A stretch of DNA of 53,009 nt from CAYZZU01 sp964483105 (GCA_964483105.1 CAYZZU010000018.1:1-53009), one strand, 5' to 3'; counted from the stretch's first letter, positions 43,569 through 51,896 are shown. Numbers and translations are program-made. The notes: a model not told the origin generated them from the letters alone.

Positions 43569-44138
43569 CTATCGGTCTTTCCTTTCACCGAAGATTTCCG
43601 CACGGAAGATCCAGAACCGGCCTCCCTCCTTCCAGGCATCCGGGGGAAGACCCGCCTTGAGGCATAGATGGAACAAGGTTTCTTCCCGGTCCCATCCCTC
43701 CTGCGTCGCCACCTGCGGCAAAAAGACCGCACGTCTTCCCCCTTTTTCCATCAAAATCCCGTGTTCACCCGGGACGAATTCGGAAGGTTCCCGAATGCGC
43801 TGCTTTGGGGTTAGAACGGAAATTTCGATTGTGATTTCGCCCAGCTCCTCTGCCTGGACCGGTTTGAACCTATAATCCCTTGCGGCGGAAGAAACAACAT
43901 TCTCCATGACCGCCTGATAGAGGGGGTGAACCGGTTCCGGGTAACCAATACATCCCCGCAGCCGCCCCTCCTTTTCCAGAGTCACAAAAACCCCGGCAGG
44001 CTCGCGAAGACGTTCGCTCAGGCGAAACCCAGCAAGGGAAGGATCGATTTCCTCCTGTCGACGGACATAGGTCTCAAGCGCTTTCCTGGCAAGTCGAAGA
44101 AGGATCCCCTTTTCTTCCTCATTCAGATACATGATCAT
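43569..44138 (-). CDS. AMMECR1-domain protein (AmmeMemoRadiSam system protein A)
   Basis: A 189-residue protein with the AMMECR1 fold. The signature stretch is LRGCIGYPEPVHPLYQAVMENVVSSAARDYRFKPV, followed by EISVLTPKQRI and VFLPQVATQEGWDREETLFHLC. In many bacteria it is encoded with a Memo-like protein and a radical SAM enzyme; neither partner is here. Function is not established. It follows the bifunctional-nuclease-family gene by 19 bp and probably shares its promoter. Confidence 0.9.
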   Translation of the reverse strand: MIMYLNEEEKGILLRLARKALETYVRRQEEIDPSLAGFRLSERLREPAGVFVTLEKEGRLRGCIGYPEPVHPLYQAVMENVVSSAARDYRFKPVQAEELGEITIEISVLTPKQRIREPSEFVPGEHGILMEKGGRRAVFLPQVATQEGWDREETLFHLCLKAGLPPDAWKEGGRFWIFRAEIFGERKDR

Positions 44139-44157
44139 CCCACGGAGAGGAAAGGAA

Positions 44158-44661
44158 TTAAACAGATGGGGCTGAATCTTCGCCCAGATCCCTGAAGAAA
44201 TCCTGCGGTCTGAGGTTCTTCACTTCATCCTTAAATTTCTCCACTTCATCATCCGTAATCGGTTTCCGGATTACGGGACATTTGTCGAGAACAGTCTGGC
44301 TCATATAAATGGGGGCGTCCAACCTGACGGCAAGGGCGATCGCATCACTCGGCCTGGAGTCAATAGCGTACTGTTTGTCTCCATCCCGCATGTCGATGAT
44401 CGCATAGTAGGTATTTTCCCTCAGATCGGTAATCATGATCTTTTCGACCTGAATATCCATTGTCCGGATGATATTCGCCATCAAATCGTGGGTCATGGGA
44501 CGGAGCATTTTCTCGTTCTGCAACTTGTAAACAATGGCATTCCCTTCATTGACGCCGATCCAGATCGGAATCAAACGGGTTCCCCCAACCTCTTCCAGGT
44601 AAATGACGTACTGAGACGGCAAGGGGATCAGCATCAGAGAAAATATTTTAAATTCCTTCAT
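44158..44661 (-). CDS. Bifunctional nuclease family protein (DUF151)
   Basis: A 167-residue protein with the DUF151 core: LIPIWIGVNEGNAIVYKLQNEKMLRPMTHDLM, IDSRPSDAIALAVRLDAPIYMSQTVLD. The family is named for a plant homologue with nuclease activity; the bacterial role is unclear. The ORF is open to 44739, but ATG 44661 begins the conserved MKEFKIFSLMLIP and has GAGAGG about 10 bp upstream. A promoter at 44763-44791 serves this gene and the AMMECR1 gene. Confidence 0.88.
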   Translation of the reverse strand: MKEFKIFSLMLIPLPSQYVIYLEEVGGTRLIPIWIGVNEGNAIVYKLQNEKMLRPMTHDLMANIIRTMDIQVEKIMITDLRENTYYAIIDMRDGDKQYAIDSRPSDAIALAVRLDAPIYMSQTVLDKCPVIRKPITDDEVEKFKDEVKNLRPQDFFRDLGEDSAPSV

Positions 44662-45384
44662 ATCGTATGGAAACCTCTCTATCCCTTCGTCGGAATCCTG
44701 CCGATAGCGGATTTCAGAATACGCACAACAACACCCCAAAGCAAATGAAATCTTCTCGTTACATCATACCAGAAGGATGGCTGTATAGCAAGATCCCACC
44801 AAACTGCTGTGACGAAGGATGAAGCGTACCCCCGGATATATCCATTCAAGGCCGCCAAAGGCAGCACGGATCGATACAAAGCGGGGCATGCCGCAAGCGT
44901 AATAATGTAGCAGACGGACTTCTTACGAAGCCATCAAAGAAAACGAACCTATGATCCGACGCACCGGTCACCGGATCCCGCTTACACGGGACAACGCTTC
45001 GCTTTTTGAAAAGCCTGCCCTGAGCATGTCGAAGGGGAGAGGGGAGTTGCACCGGTGGCCCTCTTCGCAAACCAAACGGCATTCGAATGGCGCAGAACCG
45101 CCTCGCCTGCGTTATGCTCCCTGCGACATACCGCAGGGGGGTATGCCTCACTCGCAAGCCTTGACGAGACATCCCCGCGTCCCTCTCGGTGCGGCGCTCC
45201 GTTTACGAAAAGGACCACTGAACATGCTTAGCATGGTCTCCCCTTCGGGTCGGCACAATGAAATATTTCTCGTTACCCGAACCACACCATTCTGACCCCG
45301 GCAAGCTGCCTCTCCCCAAAAAAAGCTAATTTCAGGTTAAAAACAGTCGATATAGTAAATCAGAGGCTTTTTACAAATAATTAA
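44662..45384. other. Long non-coding stretch with repeat-like sequence
   Basis: Apart from the promoter at 44763-44791 I see no convincing gene here. Bases about 44900-45300 translate only into arginine/proline-rich frames typical of repetitive spacer DNA. At 45012-45033 lies a sequence of the widespread CTGAGC-ATGTCGAAGGGG type found as dispersed repeats in many genomes. The 3' part becomes A/T rich ahead of the cytochrome promoter. Confidence 0.5.
44763..44791 (-). promoter_or_regulatory. Promoter of the DUF151-AMMECR1 pair
   Basis: TTGCTA (44786-44791), a 17-bp spacer and TATGAT (44763-44768) read toward 44661. Confidence 0.55.
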
Positions 45385-45413
45385 TTCACATTTTAATAAT
45401 TTTCTTGTATTAT
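45385..45413 (+). promoter_or_regulatory. Promoter of the riboswitch-cytochrome unit
   Basis: TTCACA (45385-45390), a 17-bp A/T-rich spacer and TATTAT (45408-45413). The predicted start near 45420 is just before the riboswitch. Confidence 0.6.
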
Positions 45414-45437
45414 GTAATAGTAAGTAAAAAATAGAGG

Positions 45438-45537
45438 TTTCGGCTTCCACGAAAAAGGCAACCTGTTTCAAAAAAGCGGGGCGCAAAGTCACCGACCACC
45501 TCGGAAGACGGGGTTGGCAGCGGGACTACCGAATGGA
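45438..45537 (+). ncRNA. GEMM-type cyclic dinucleotide riboswitch
   Basis: The RNA holds the GEMM-I landmarks in order: CACG then AAAGGCAACC, a first stem with a CAAA loop, GGGGCGCAAAGUCACCGACC, a second stem, GGUUGGCAGCGGGACUACCGAA. The outer helix can close with UUCGG (45439-45443) and CCGAA (45529-45533). The second stem pairs CCGACC with GGUUGG. It lines up with the Vibrio Vc2 c-di-GMP aptamer as I recall it. By that alignment the ligand-contact position 20 is G, which favours c-di-GMP over the 3',3'-cGAMP variant known from Geobacter, but this needs testing. Confidence 0.85.
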
Positions 45538-45552
45538 AGGAAACAGATTCTG

Positions 45553-45627
45553 TTCCTCCTCGCGGGGCGTCAACACTTTCATGCCAACAGGAACGTTGAT
45601 TGTGGCCGAAGGAATGCGAAGGAGGAA
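45553..45627 (+). promoter_or_regulatory. Expression platform with anti-Shine-Dalgarno pairing
   Basis: UUCCUCCUCGC (45553-45563) can pair with GCGAAGGAGGAA (45616-45627), which contains the ribosome site of the cytochrome gene. A competing hairpin pairs AGGAAACAG (45538-45546) with CUGUUCCU just before, which would free the ribosome site. This suggests ligand control of translation. Confidence 0.55.
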
Positions 45628-45629
45628 TC

Positions 45630-46457
45630 ATGAAACGTTTCAGCAGATTTTTTCTGAGGACATCTTCCCTTTTCCTTGTAATTTCTCTGATTGCTTTCCC
45701 GATTTCACCCGCCTGGGGCATGCACGAAGGAATCCCCTGCTCCTCCTGTCACAGATTTTTAAACAACTGGGAGGATCAACAGAACACCTCCGAACTGATC
45801 AAGACCAGGATTTGCCTTACCTGCCATGACGCGGATCGGGACCAGTCCGATCTGAATCCTCCCTATGTCCTGAATGAAACGGCGCCCCTGCCTGCGGGCG
45901 GCTCCTTTTCTCCAACACTTCTGATGGACAACGTGGGACACAACATCCTGACTCCTGATTCAATCCACGGCTCCACTCCGCCGGGAGGAGACCCCTTGCA
46001 TGATTTCGGATGTCTGAGCTGCCATGACGCTCACGACAATGGAAATTACCGGAACTTGAAAAAAGAAATTCGTGGAAAGAGTACCTTGGTGCAGGCCGTT
46101 GGAGACCCGGACTACAGGGCGAATATTTACATCTCAGGGATGGACGCTTTCTGCGAGGCCTGCCATCAACGTTTCCACGCCGAGACCGAAACTCATCGGC
46201 GGGGAGATTTATTACACCACCCTGTGGGGGTTTCCATCTACGGGGCCAAGGATGCCGATTTTCAGAACTGGTTGCAAAAAACCCGCGAATTAAGCCTTGT
46301 AGAATATCCCGACGGAAGACCGGACAACCCTTACACTGCGAAGGTTTTCTGTCTTTCCTGCCACTATGCCCACGCCAGTTCCTTTGCCGGCGCCCTGCGC
46401 TGGGATCCCCCCGGTAATAGGGGATGCCTGGAGTGTCACGATCCGGATACAAATTAG
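45630..46457 (+). CDS. Exported hexaheme c-type cytochrome
   Basis: A 275-residue periplasmic protein with a signal peptide (residues 1-30, ending SPAWG). It has six CxxCH haem-binding motifs: CSSCH (37-41), CLTCH, CLSCH, CEACH, CLSCH and CLECH. The motifs are of the doubled-CXXCH type and the protein is otherwise unfamiliar. It is likely an electron carrier in the periplasm or toward the cell surface. ATG 45630 has GGAGG five bases upstream; an in-frame start at 45600 is ruled out by the riboswitch platform. Expression is probably set by the GEMM riboswitch directly upstream. Confidence 0.93.
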   Translation: MKRFSRFFLRTSSLFLVISLIAFPISPAWGMHEGIPCSSCHRFLNNWEDQQNTSELIKTRICLTCHDADRDQSDLNPPYVLNETAPLPAGGSFSPTLLMDNVGHNILTPDSIHGSTPPGGDPLHDFGCLSCHDAHDNGNYRNLKKEIRGKSTLVQAVGDPDYRANIYISGMDAFCEACHQRFHAETETHRRGDLLHHPVGVSIYGAKDADFQNWLQKTRELSLVEYPDGRPDNPYTAKVFCLSCHYAHASSFAGALRWDPPGNRGCLECHDPDTN

Positions 46458-46662
46458 TTTCCATCCGGCTCCCTTTCCGGCGAAGATCCGGAGATACTCA
46501 TTCCGGCAAGAGGAAAACTCCGAAATCGCAACAGGCACGACAACGATAACGCTGAAGACAATTTCAGAATCTCCGACGAAACCGGATGAAAGAGATATGG
46601 ACGCGCGGCAGAAGGGATTCGCAGATGGAAACAAATGAACCGGTGGTCACAGCTCCCGCAAG

Positions 46663-47142
46663 TCAGAAGCTCGCGGTTACCGCCAGGACCAGAAAGCCGG
46701 CCTCATACGCCGGTCCCCCGAGAAACACGGTCCCGTGATTTTCAATCCGGAAGGTAGTCTTCAGTAGAGAATGTTCTTTTTCGACGAGTCCGGCCGTAAT
46801 GCCGATCTTCCGTTGCCTGAACTGGGTCGGGGTCAGTTCCAGAACCCGCCCCCCGGGGATCTCCACGGTCCCCTTTTCCCCCGGCTTCAGGGAGAGTCCT
46901 ACCGTATCCAGGAGCTCAAAGGAGATATAATTAAGGGCAAGCAGATCCGTCTTCAGATCCAGGAGTCTGGGGTCGAATCCCCGATCCGAATTCGAAGCCA
47001 GGATGATTCTTACCTCGAGACGGTAATCCTGCGCGCCCGCACTGGGCGGAACCCAGAAGAAAAACAGGAAGGCTCCCACCAACCCGACCAGAAGGCCCGG
47101 AGTGAATCTTCCCGGATTGTTTCGAAACCGGCCGCTTGTCAT
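46663..47142 (-). CDS. Exported hypothetical protein downstream of the anti-sigma gene
   Basis: A 159-residue protein with a signal peptide or anchor (PGLLVGLVGAFLFFFWVPPSAGA, about 15-37) and a beta-rich remainder. Recognisable bits are ELLDTVGLSLKPGEKGTVEIPGGRVLELTP, LLKTTFRIENHGTVFLGGP and a hydrophobic end LVLAVTASF. I do not recognise a named family. It is 7 bp downstream of the anti-sigma gene, so it belongs to the ECF sigma operon and may be part of the envelope signal that the pair senses. Confidence 0.75.
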   Translation of the reverse strand: MTSGRFRNNPGRFTPGLLVGLVGAFLFFFWVPPSAGAQDYRLEVRIILASNSDRGFDPRLLDLKTDLLALNYISFELLDTVGLSLKPGEKGTVEIPGGRVLELTPTQFRQRKIGITAGLVEKEHSLLKTTFRIENHGTVFLGGPAYEAGFLVLAVTASF

Positions 47143-47149
47143 GAAGATC

Positions 47150-47704
47150 TCAGGTTACGGGTGTCACCCCATTTCCGCCGTTCTCCTTGGGATCCAACAT
47201 ATCGTGAACCCAGATCACCGTAATTTCAGAACCATGGGTTTGAAAAAGGAGGAGAGAACGGTCCTGGCTCTCAATCGAATCTACAAAGCATTCATTTCTG
47301 GCCTCTCTTTTTAACACAAATGTACGGGGCTTGTAAATCGTAAAGATCCATGCCGTAATCAGGACAGAAACCAACGCCAAAGGAAACAGAAACCTTTCCA
47401 ACGCGGGAGAAAACCTCCACGCTCGGAACCCGCCTGTCCGGCCGGCGGACGCCGGATCGGACGCAGAGATCCGCATTTGAATATTCCGGTACAGTTTTTC
47501 CAGATCCGGCTGGTTTTCCGATATCCCGGCCCGAAGACCATCCCGTACCAGAAGGCGCATCTTTTCCAGACGTTCTTTGTACAACCGGCAGCCGGAGCAG
47601 ACATGGAGATGCTTCCGGACGCGGAACGCGTGACGGGGAGATAGCTCCCCGTCCACGTACGGACCGATCCGAGGCCGGACTTTCTCACATTGATTTCTTC
47701 CCAC
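47150..47704 (-). CDS. Anti-sigma factor with zinc-finger domain
   Basis: A 184-residue membrane protein. The N-terminal zf-HC2-type site (HxxxCxxC in HLHVCSGCRLY) and following helix bind a sigma factor, one membrane segment (FLFPLALVSVLITAWIFTIY) crosses the inner membrane, and the C-terminal part faces the periplasm. The GTG start at 47704 overlaps the sigma gene by 20 bp, the standard coupled arrangement. The open frame runs to 47842 but that part is a shadow of the sigma gene. Confidence 0.85.
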   Translation of the reverse strand: MGRNQCEKVRPRIGPYVDGELSPRHAFRVRKHLHVCSGCRLYKERLEKMRLLVRDGLRAGISENQPDLEKLYRNIQMRISASDPASAGRTGGFRAWRFSPALERFLFPLALVSVLITAWIFTIYKPRTFVLKREARNECFVDSIESQDRSLLLFQTHGSEITVIWVHDMLDPKENGGNGVTPVT

Positions 47705-48305
47705 CGCTCTTCCCTTCCTCAATGTAGGGCAAAAGAATTCTCCGGAGCTTCTCGCGCGCGTAATGAAGCCTCGACATGACCGTTCCCTTCCGAATCCCCA
47801 AAGTCCGCGAGATATCCCCGTAGGAAAGTCCTTCCACCTCACGCAACAGAATGATCGCCCGATGGTGTTCCGGCAGACTCTGAATGGCCTCCATGACCAC
47901 CCGGCTCAACTCCTTCCGTGACAATTCCCTTCCCGGGTGAAAGTCAGTCGAAGGAGGGGTCCTGAGATATCCATCCAGGGGCTGCCCATAATGATCCTCA
48001 TACTCCACATGTTTCTTCCGAAACTCCTTGCGCATAAAATCCACGGCCTGATTGTAGGCGATTCTGAACAGCCAGGTATGAAACCTGCTTTCCTGTCGGA
48101 ACCGCCGGATCGACCGGAAGGCCTTGAGGAATGACTCCTGGGTAATATCCAGGGCATCCTCCCGGTTTCCTACCAGTGCGTACACCAGTTGATATACCCT
48201 CCTCTGATACATCAGCACAAGCCTGGAAAAAGCATCGGCGTCTCCGGATCTGGACCGTATGACAAGATCTGAAACCTTGTTGGATGCGTCATCCTTTTGA
48301 TTCAT
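47685..48305 (-). CDS. ECF-type RNA polymerase sigma factor
   Basis: A 206-residue sigma-70 family protein with region 2 (NREDALDITQESFLKAFRSIRRFRQESRFHTWLFRIAYNQAVDFMR) and region 4 (LPEHHRAIILLREVEGLSYGDISRTLGIRKGTVMSRLHYAREKLRR). It is the group IV (RpoE-like) type and is paired with the anti-sigma factor downstream. The ATG at 48305 lacks a Shine-Dalgarno sequence. The target regulon cannot be told from this window. Confidence 0.94.
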   Translation of the reverse strand: MNQKDDASNKVSDLVIRSRSGDADAFSRLVLMYQRRVYQLVYALVGNREDALDITQESFLKAFRSIRRFRQESRFHTWLFRIAYNQAVDFMRKEFRKKHVEYEDHYGQPLDGYLRTPPSTDFHPGRELSRKELSRVVMEAIQSLPEHHRAIILLREVEGLSYGDISRTLGIRKGTVMSRLHYAREKLRRILLPYIEEGKSGGKKSM

Positions 48306-48359
48306 TAGACGTAAAAATCAGGGAGAAATTCGACTGGACGAAATGGGAATTTTTTTCTC

Positions 48360-48385
48360 AAAAAAACAACCCGGAATCCCGGTCG
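48360..48385 (-). terminator. Intrinsic terminator after tpiA
   Basis: On the minus strand CGACCGG and CCGGGTTG pair around a GATT loop (one bulged G) and a run of seven T follows. It lies between tpiA and the sigma gene. Confidence 0.5.
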
Positions 48386-48427
48386 AAAAGTCGGATCAGG
48401 AAGGGAAGTCAGGAAGGTTCTCTGGGT

Positions 48428-48483
48428 CCGTTGGACTCCGGAATCAGGATATACAGCCTGATCCCTTAAACGGAGCCCAACGG
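48428..48483. repeat. Imperfect inverted repeat between tpiA and the sigma gene
   Basis: CCGTTGG (48428-48434) pairs with CCAACGG (48477-48483), CTCC with GGAG, and ATCAGG with CCTGAT around a loop ATATACAG. The whole can fold into one long interrupted stem. No T-run follows, so it is not a plain terminator. Confidence 0.55.
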
Positions 48484-48527
48484 CGGGGATTCTCAGCCCC
48501 CGGAAGAATCGGGTCACGAACATTCTC

Positions 48528-49289
48528 CTATATCGCCTCACAGGACCGAACAATCTGTGAGAAGGATTCCGGCGCCAGACTGGCTCCCCCCACCAGAGCG
48601 CCGTCAATATCCGGCTGGGCCATCAGATCACGCGCATTGGATGGCTTCACACTCCCACCGTACAAAATCCGCGTCTTGGCGGCAATCTCCGTATTCAGCA
48701 GCTCCGACAGGACATTCCGCACATGGGAGTGAACCTCATTGGCCTGTTCCGGGGTGGCCGTCTTCCCGGTTCCGATCGCCCAGATCGGCTCATAAGCCAT
48801 CACAATCCGGGAAAGATCGTCATCGGAACATCCCGCGAGAGCGCCTTTCAGTTGCCGGTCCAGCACATCAAAGGTCTTCCCGGTCTCACGCTCTTCCAGG
48901 GATTCGCCGACACAGAGAATGGGGGAAAGCCCCGACTGCAAAGCCGCCCGGATCTTGCGCTTCACAATCGCGTCAGTCTCACCGAAGAGAGCTCTTCGCT
49001 CGGAATGCCCGACAATGACATAACGGCATCCCGCGTCCTTGAGCATCTCCGGGGAAATCTCCCCCGTATAGGCACCCTCCGCTTCATAAAAGAGGTCCTG
49101 AGCGGCCAGGGAGATATGGCTTCCCTGTAGCGATTGAAAGACAACATGCAGCGCGGTGAAGGGAGGAGCGACCACGACCTCCACCGTGTCCACTTCCAGA
49201 ACTTCTTTTTTGACCCCCTGCGCGAGAGCCACAGCTTCGGTCATCGTCTTGTGCATCTTCCAATTCCCGGCAATCAGCGGTTTCCGCAT
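48528..49289 (-). CDS. tpiA: Triosephosphate isomerase
   Basis: TpiA interconverts dihydroxyacetone phosphate and glyceraldehyde-3-phosphate. The 253-residue TIM barrel has the N-terminal GNWKMHKT with catalytic Lys, the His in IVGHSERR, the catalytic Glu in AYEPIWAIGTG, and the phosphate loop GGSVKPSN. ATG 49289 has AAGGAGG upstream. It follows pgk and likely shares its promoter. Confidence 0.98.
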   Translation of the reverse strand: MRKPLIAGNWKMHKTMTEAVALAQGVKKEVLEVDTVEVVVAPPFTALHVVFQSLQGSHISLAAQDLFYEAEGAYTGEISPEMLKDAGCRYVIVGHSERRALFGETDAIVKRKIRAALQSGLSPILCVGESLEERETGKTFDVLDRQLKGALAGCSDDDLSRIVMAYEPIWAIGTGKTATPEQANEVHSHVRNVLSELLNTEIAAKTRILYGGSVKPSNARDLMAQPDIDGALVGGASLAPESFSQIVRSCEAI

Positions 49290-49352
49290 CGCATCCTCCT
49301 TCAAAAAACATTAAAGAGTCATCCCCTTTACCCGGTTCACACCCGCCCGGAA

Positions 49353-50549
49353 TCAGTTAGAGGCTTTTTCGCTTAATCCCTCGATCCCGGGAAGTGCCGC
49401 TCCTTCAAGGAGCTTCAGCGAAGCACCACCTCCCGTTGAAATAAAAGTCATGCTGTCCGCCTCTCCGGCACGATTCACCGCATCCGCGGTATCCCCACCG
49501 CCGATGATGGTAGTCGCATAACAACCGGCGACAATGTGTGCAAGGGCCATCGTCCCCCGGCTGAAGGCGTCGATCTCATACATCCCCATGGGACCATTCC
49601 AGACAATCGTCTTGGCTCCGCGCAACGCCAGGTCGAAAAGCTTGCTGGTGGCTGGACCGATATCCAACCCGTACCACTCCCCGGGAATTTCCTGCACTGT
49701 CACAATCTTCGTGTTGGCGTGGGCATCCACGCGGTCCGCCACGACCGTATCCACCGGAAGGTAGAGTTTCACCCCTTTCTCCCGGGCGCGTGAAATCATC
49801 TCCCACGCGAAATCGATCATCTCCCTCTCGAGGATGGAGTTCCCTACCTCATGCCCCAAAGCCTTCAGGAATGTGAACATCATCCCACCTCCAATGATGA
49901 TCTTGTCCACACGGTCGATCAGGTTTTTGAGCACACCGATCTTTCCCGAGACCTTGGACCCGCCTAAAATCGCCACAAAGGGATGAACCGGATGGCTCAT
50001 GACCCTTTCAAAATAATCAATCTCCCTCTTCATCAGGAAACCGGCCGCGGCCACCGGAACAAAACGGGTCATTCCGAACGTGGAGGCGTGAGCCCTGTGA
50101 GCGGTGCCGAAGGCGTTGTTCACATAGACATCGATGTCTCTGGCCAGTTCCTTCGAAAACTCCTCGTCATTGGCTTCCTCTCCCGGATGGTACCGCAGGT
50201 TTTCCAGAAGAAGGACTTCCCCTTCTTTCAGTTCATCCACCATAGACCGGGTCTCAGGGCCCACGCAATCCGGCGCGAAACGGACCTTTTTGTTCAGCAA
50301 CCGTTCCAGTCTCCTACTGACCGGTTTCAGAGAAAACTCAGGGACCCTGGCTCCCTTGGGCCGCCCGAGGTGGGAGGCCAGAATCACCTTCGCGCCGTGG
50401 TCGATACAGTAATTGATGGATGGAAGTGTGGCCCGAATCCTGCGATCATCGGTAATATTTCCATCCTCGTCCATCGGCACATTCAAGTCCACACGGACAA
50501 AGACCCGCTTCCCGGACAACTCCACATCTTCCAAAGACATCTTGTTCAC
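49353..50549 (-). CDS. pgk: Phosphoglycerate kinase
   Basis: Pgk moves phosphate between 1,3-bisphosphoglycerate and ADP. The 398-residue product has RVFVRVDLNVPMDEDG, ASHLGRPKG, the nucleotide-region GGSKVSGKIGVL and the C-terminal GGGDTADAVNRAG. The frame is open to 50636. GTG 50549 has AAGGGG about seven bases upstream and gives the usual family N-terminus; ATG 50540 is the alternative. A strong promoter lies at 50658-50686, and tpiA follows by 63 bp. Confidence 0.97.
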   Translation of the reverse strand: MNKMSLEDVELSGKRVFVRVDLNVPMDEDGNITDDRRIRATLPSINYCIDHGAKVILASHLGRPKGARVPEFSLKPVSRRLERLLNKKVRFAPDCVGPETRSMVDELKEGEVLLLENLRYHPGEEANDEEFSKELARDIDVYVNNAFGTAHRAHASTFGMTRFVPVAAAGFLMKREIDYFERVMSHPVHPFVAILGGSKVSGKIGVLKNLIDRVDKIIIGGGMMFTFLKALGHEVGNSILEREMIDFAWEMISRAREKGVKLYLPVDTVVADRVDAHANTKIVTVQEIPGEWYGLDIGPATSKLFDLALRGAKTIVWNGPMGMYEIDAFSRGTMALAHIVAGCYATTIIGGGDTADAVNRAGEADSMTFISTGGGASLKLLEGAALPGIEGLSEKASN

Positions 50550-50657
50550 AATACACCCCTTACTCTGGTTGAGAATTTTCCCAGAAAATACGTCCGGCCC
50601 ACAAACTTCCCCCCTGGGCATGGCGATCCAACTCACCCTGCCGGGTCAATTGTTTTG

Positions 50658-50686
50658 TTTATAATCGACCACCCGCAGAATGTCAA
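50658..50686 (-). promoter_or_regulatory. Promoter of pgk-tpiA
   Basis: TTGACA (50681-50686), a 17-bp spacer and TATAAA (50658-50663): a near-consensus sigma-70 promoter. Confidence 0.75.
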
Positions 50687-50868
50687 GATGGATGGTCACC
50701 CCGATCCAGCGATAGAGATGTTCAGACCCCACTGTTGTGTAGTCCAGGGTCCAGGAATCCATCGGACGTGAGTACTCATACCTTGGCATTGCCCACAAAA
50801 CGGTTGACCGGCAGGAACCTGTCCCACGGAGAAGTCAGCAAAGCCAACAATGAATTGACCGCCGGCAC

Positions 50869-51122
50869 ATGGGAGTCATGGACGGTCTCGCGGCCTTGGA
50901 AAAGGTCTTCAAAGAATCGATTCCTGTCTGACCTTTTACGATTCCCCGGAAGAAGAATGGATCTCACTTCGGACCACGAACATCATCGAACAATTGAACA
51001 AAGAATTTAAACGTCGGACCAAACCGATAGAGATCGTAGCGGGCGATAATGCCTGCTACAAACTTCTGGCGTTTATCGCCTTCAGCATGGAACCCTGTAC
51101 TGTGCTTAAGGCTAAGGGCTAA
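50869..51122 (+). pseudogene. IS256-family transposase remnant with internal deletion
   Basis: Two pieces of a mutator-type (IS256) transposase lie side by side in different frames. The first, at 50869-50923, reads MGVMDGLAALEKVFKES, which matches the DGL-LE-VFKE region of the DDE core. The second, from about 50925 to the stop at 51120-51122, reads CLTFYDSPEEEW, LRTTNIIEQLNKEFKRRT and KPIEIVAGDNACYKLLAFI, the C-terminal part. The stretch normally between them (QRC..H region) is missing. No terminal inverted repeats were found. Confidence 0.85.
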
Positions 51123-51382
51123 CCAACCTGATGCTTGGAAAATATGTTCGATAATCTGGCGACATCCCGCGTAATCAGTGCAAAATCCAGAACAGCGGCC
51201 TGAGCCCCGATGTAAGAATCAGGCAAGGGAGACTTCTTTACCCCTTTCCCTTTCCTGTATTTAAGGAAAGTTTTCCCCGCCAGGAATAGCGCTTCCTTGG
51301 GAATCTCCAATATTTGAAATCCAGCCTTTGAAAGGGCAGATTCCTCGTCCGGTGCAGCGCCTTGTTCCGCCTTGGCCGTTAT
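51119..51382 (-). pseudogene. PIN-domain (VapC-type) toxin remnant
   Basis: The minus strand encodes the C-terminal two thirds of a PIN ribonuclease. It has IPKEALFLAGKTFLKYRKGKG, then SPLPDSYIGAQAAVLDFALITRD with the conserved acidic residues. The N-terminal VDTNVL-type strand is gone and a stop lies at 51383-51385. It abuts the transposase remnant with a 4-bp overlap of stop codons. No antitoxin is seen. Confidence 0.7.
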
Positions 51383-51626
51383 TCATATGTCTTTATTTTT
51401 ATGATCTTTTCCAGCCCAAAACCTGTTCCGGGGGTGTCGTAAGGGATTGATGTGTGATCCGAAAGCTCCAAGGTGGAGTGGGGATCGCATCACTCCTCTT
51501 GTTGAAGCATTCTTGGGGTTTTGCTAATTGGATTGCAACCATTCCTTTACAGGACCGTGATCAGCGTTACCGCATCAAAGGATTGGTCCGGTAAGAGGAG
51601 GGCTTCGGCAAAACCATGGACGAGAG

Positions 51627-51863
51627 TCAAAGACCGATGAGTTCGGCATGATAGCCCAGCTTTCTCACACTCTCAAGAAGGTCGATTTCATGTGTTCCTT
51701 CGGGATCGAATGCAACGGAGAGCATATGCTCTTTCCCGGGGTTGAATCGAGTGGCGATAACGCCTGGGAGATTCCTCACGCTTTCTGCGATTTTCTCCCT
51801 TGCCGAAACATCCAGCTCTTCATCGACATGAATCAGTGTATCTGCTACATTCATTGTCTTCAT
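51627..51863 (-). CDS. Small HMA-like (ferredoxin-fold) protein without CxxC
   Basis: A 78-residue protein with the alternating strand-helix pattern of heavy-metal-associated domains: LIHVDEELDVSAREKIAESVRNLPGVIATRFNPGKEHMLSVAFDP, then DLLESVRKLGYHAELIGL. It lacks the usual MxCxxC metal site, so it may not bind metal in the standard way. The ATG has AAAGGAGAG upstream. It follows a 20-codon ORF and an ArsR-type gene, which suggests a small stress or metal-response group. Confidence 0.7.
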   Translation of the reverse strand: MKTMNVADTLIHVDEELDVSAREKIAESVRNLPGVIATRFNPGKEHMLSVAFDPEGTHEIDLLESVRKLGYHAELIGL

Positions 51864-51896
51864 GATTCTCTCCTTTCAGATAAGTTTGTAATCGTT

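Noticed and set aside
44846..45172. Minus-strand 108-codon frame in the spacer before the cytochrome
   Set aside because: Arg/Pro/Cys-rich composition typical of translated repeat DNA, no ribosome site and no homology I recognise.
50735..51010. Plus-strand 91-codon frame over the transposase remnant
   Set aside because: It is out of frame with both recognisable transposase pieces and has no family features.
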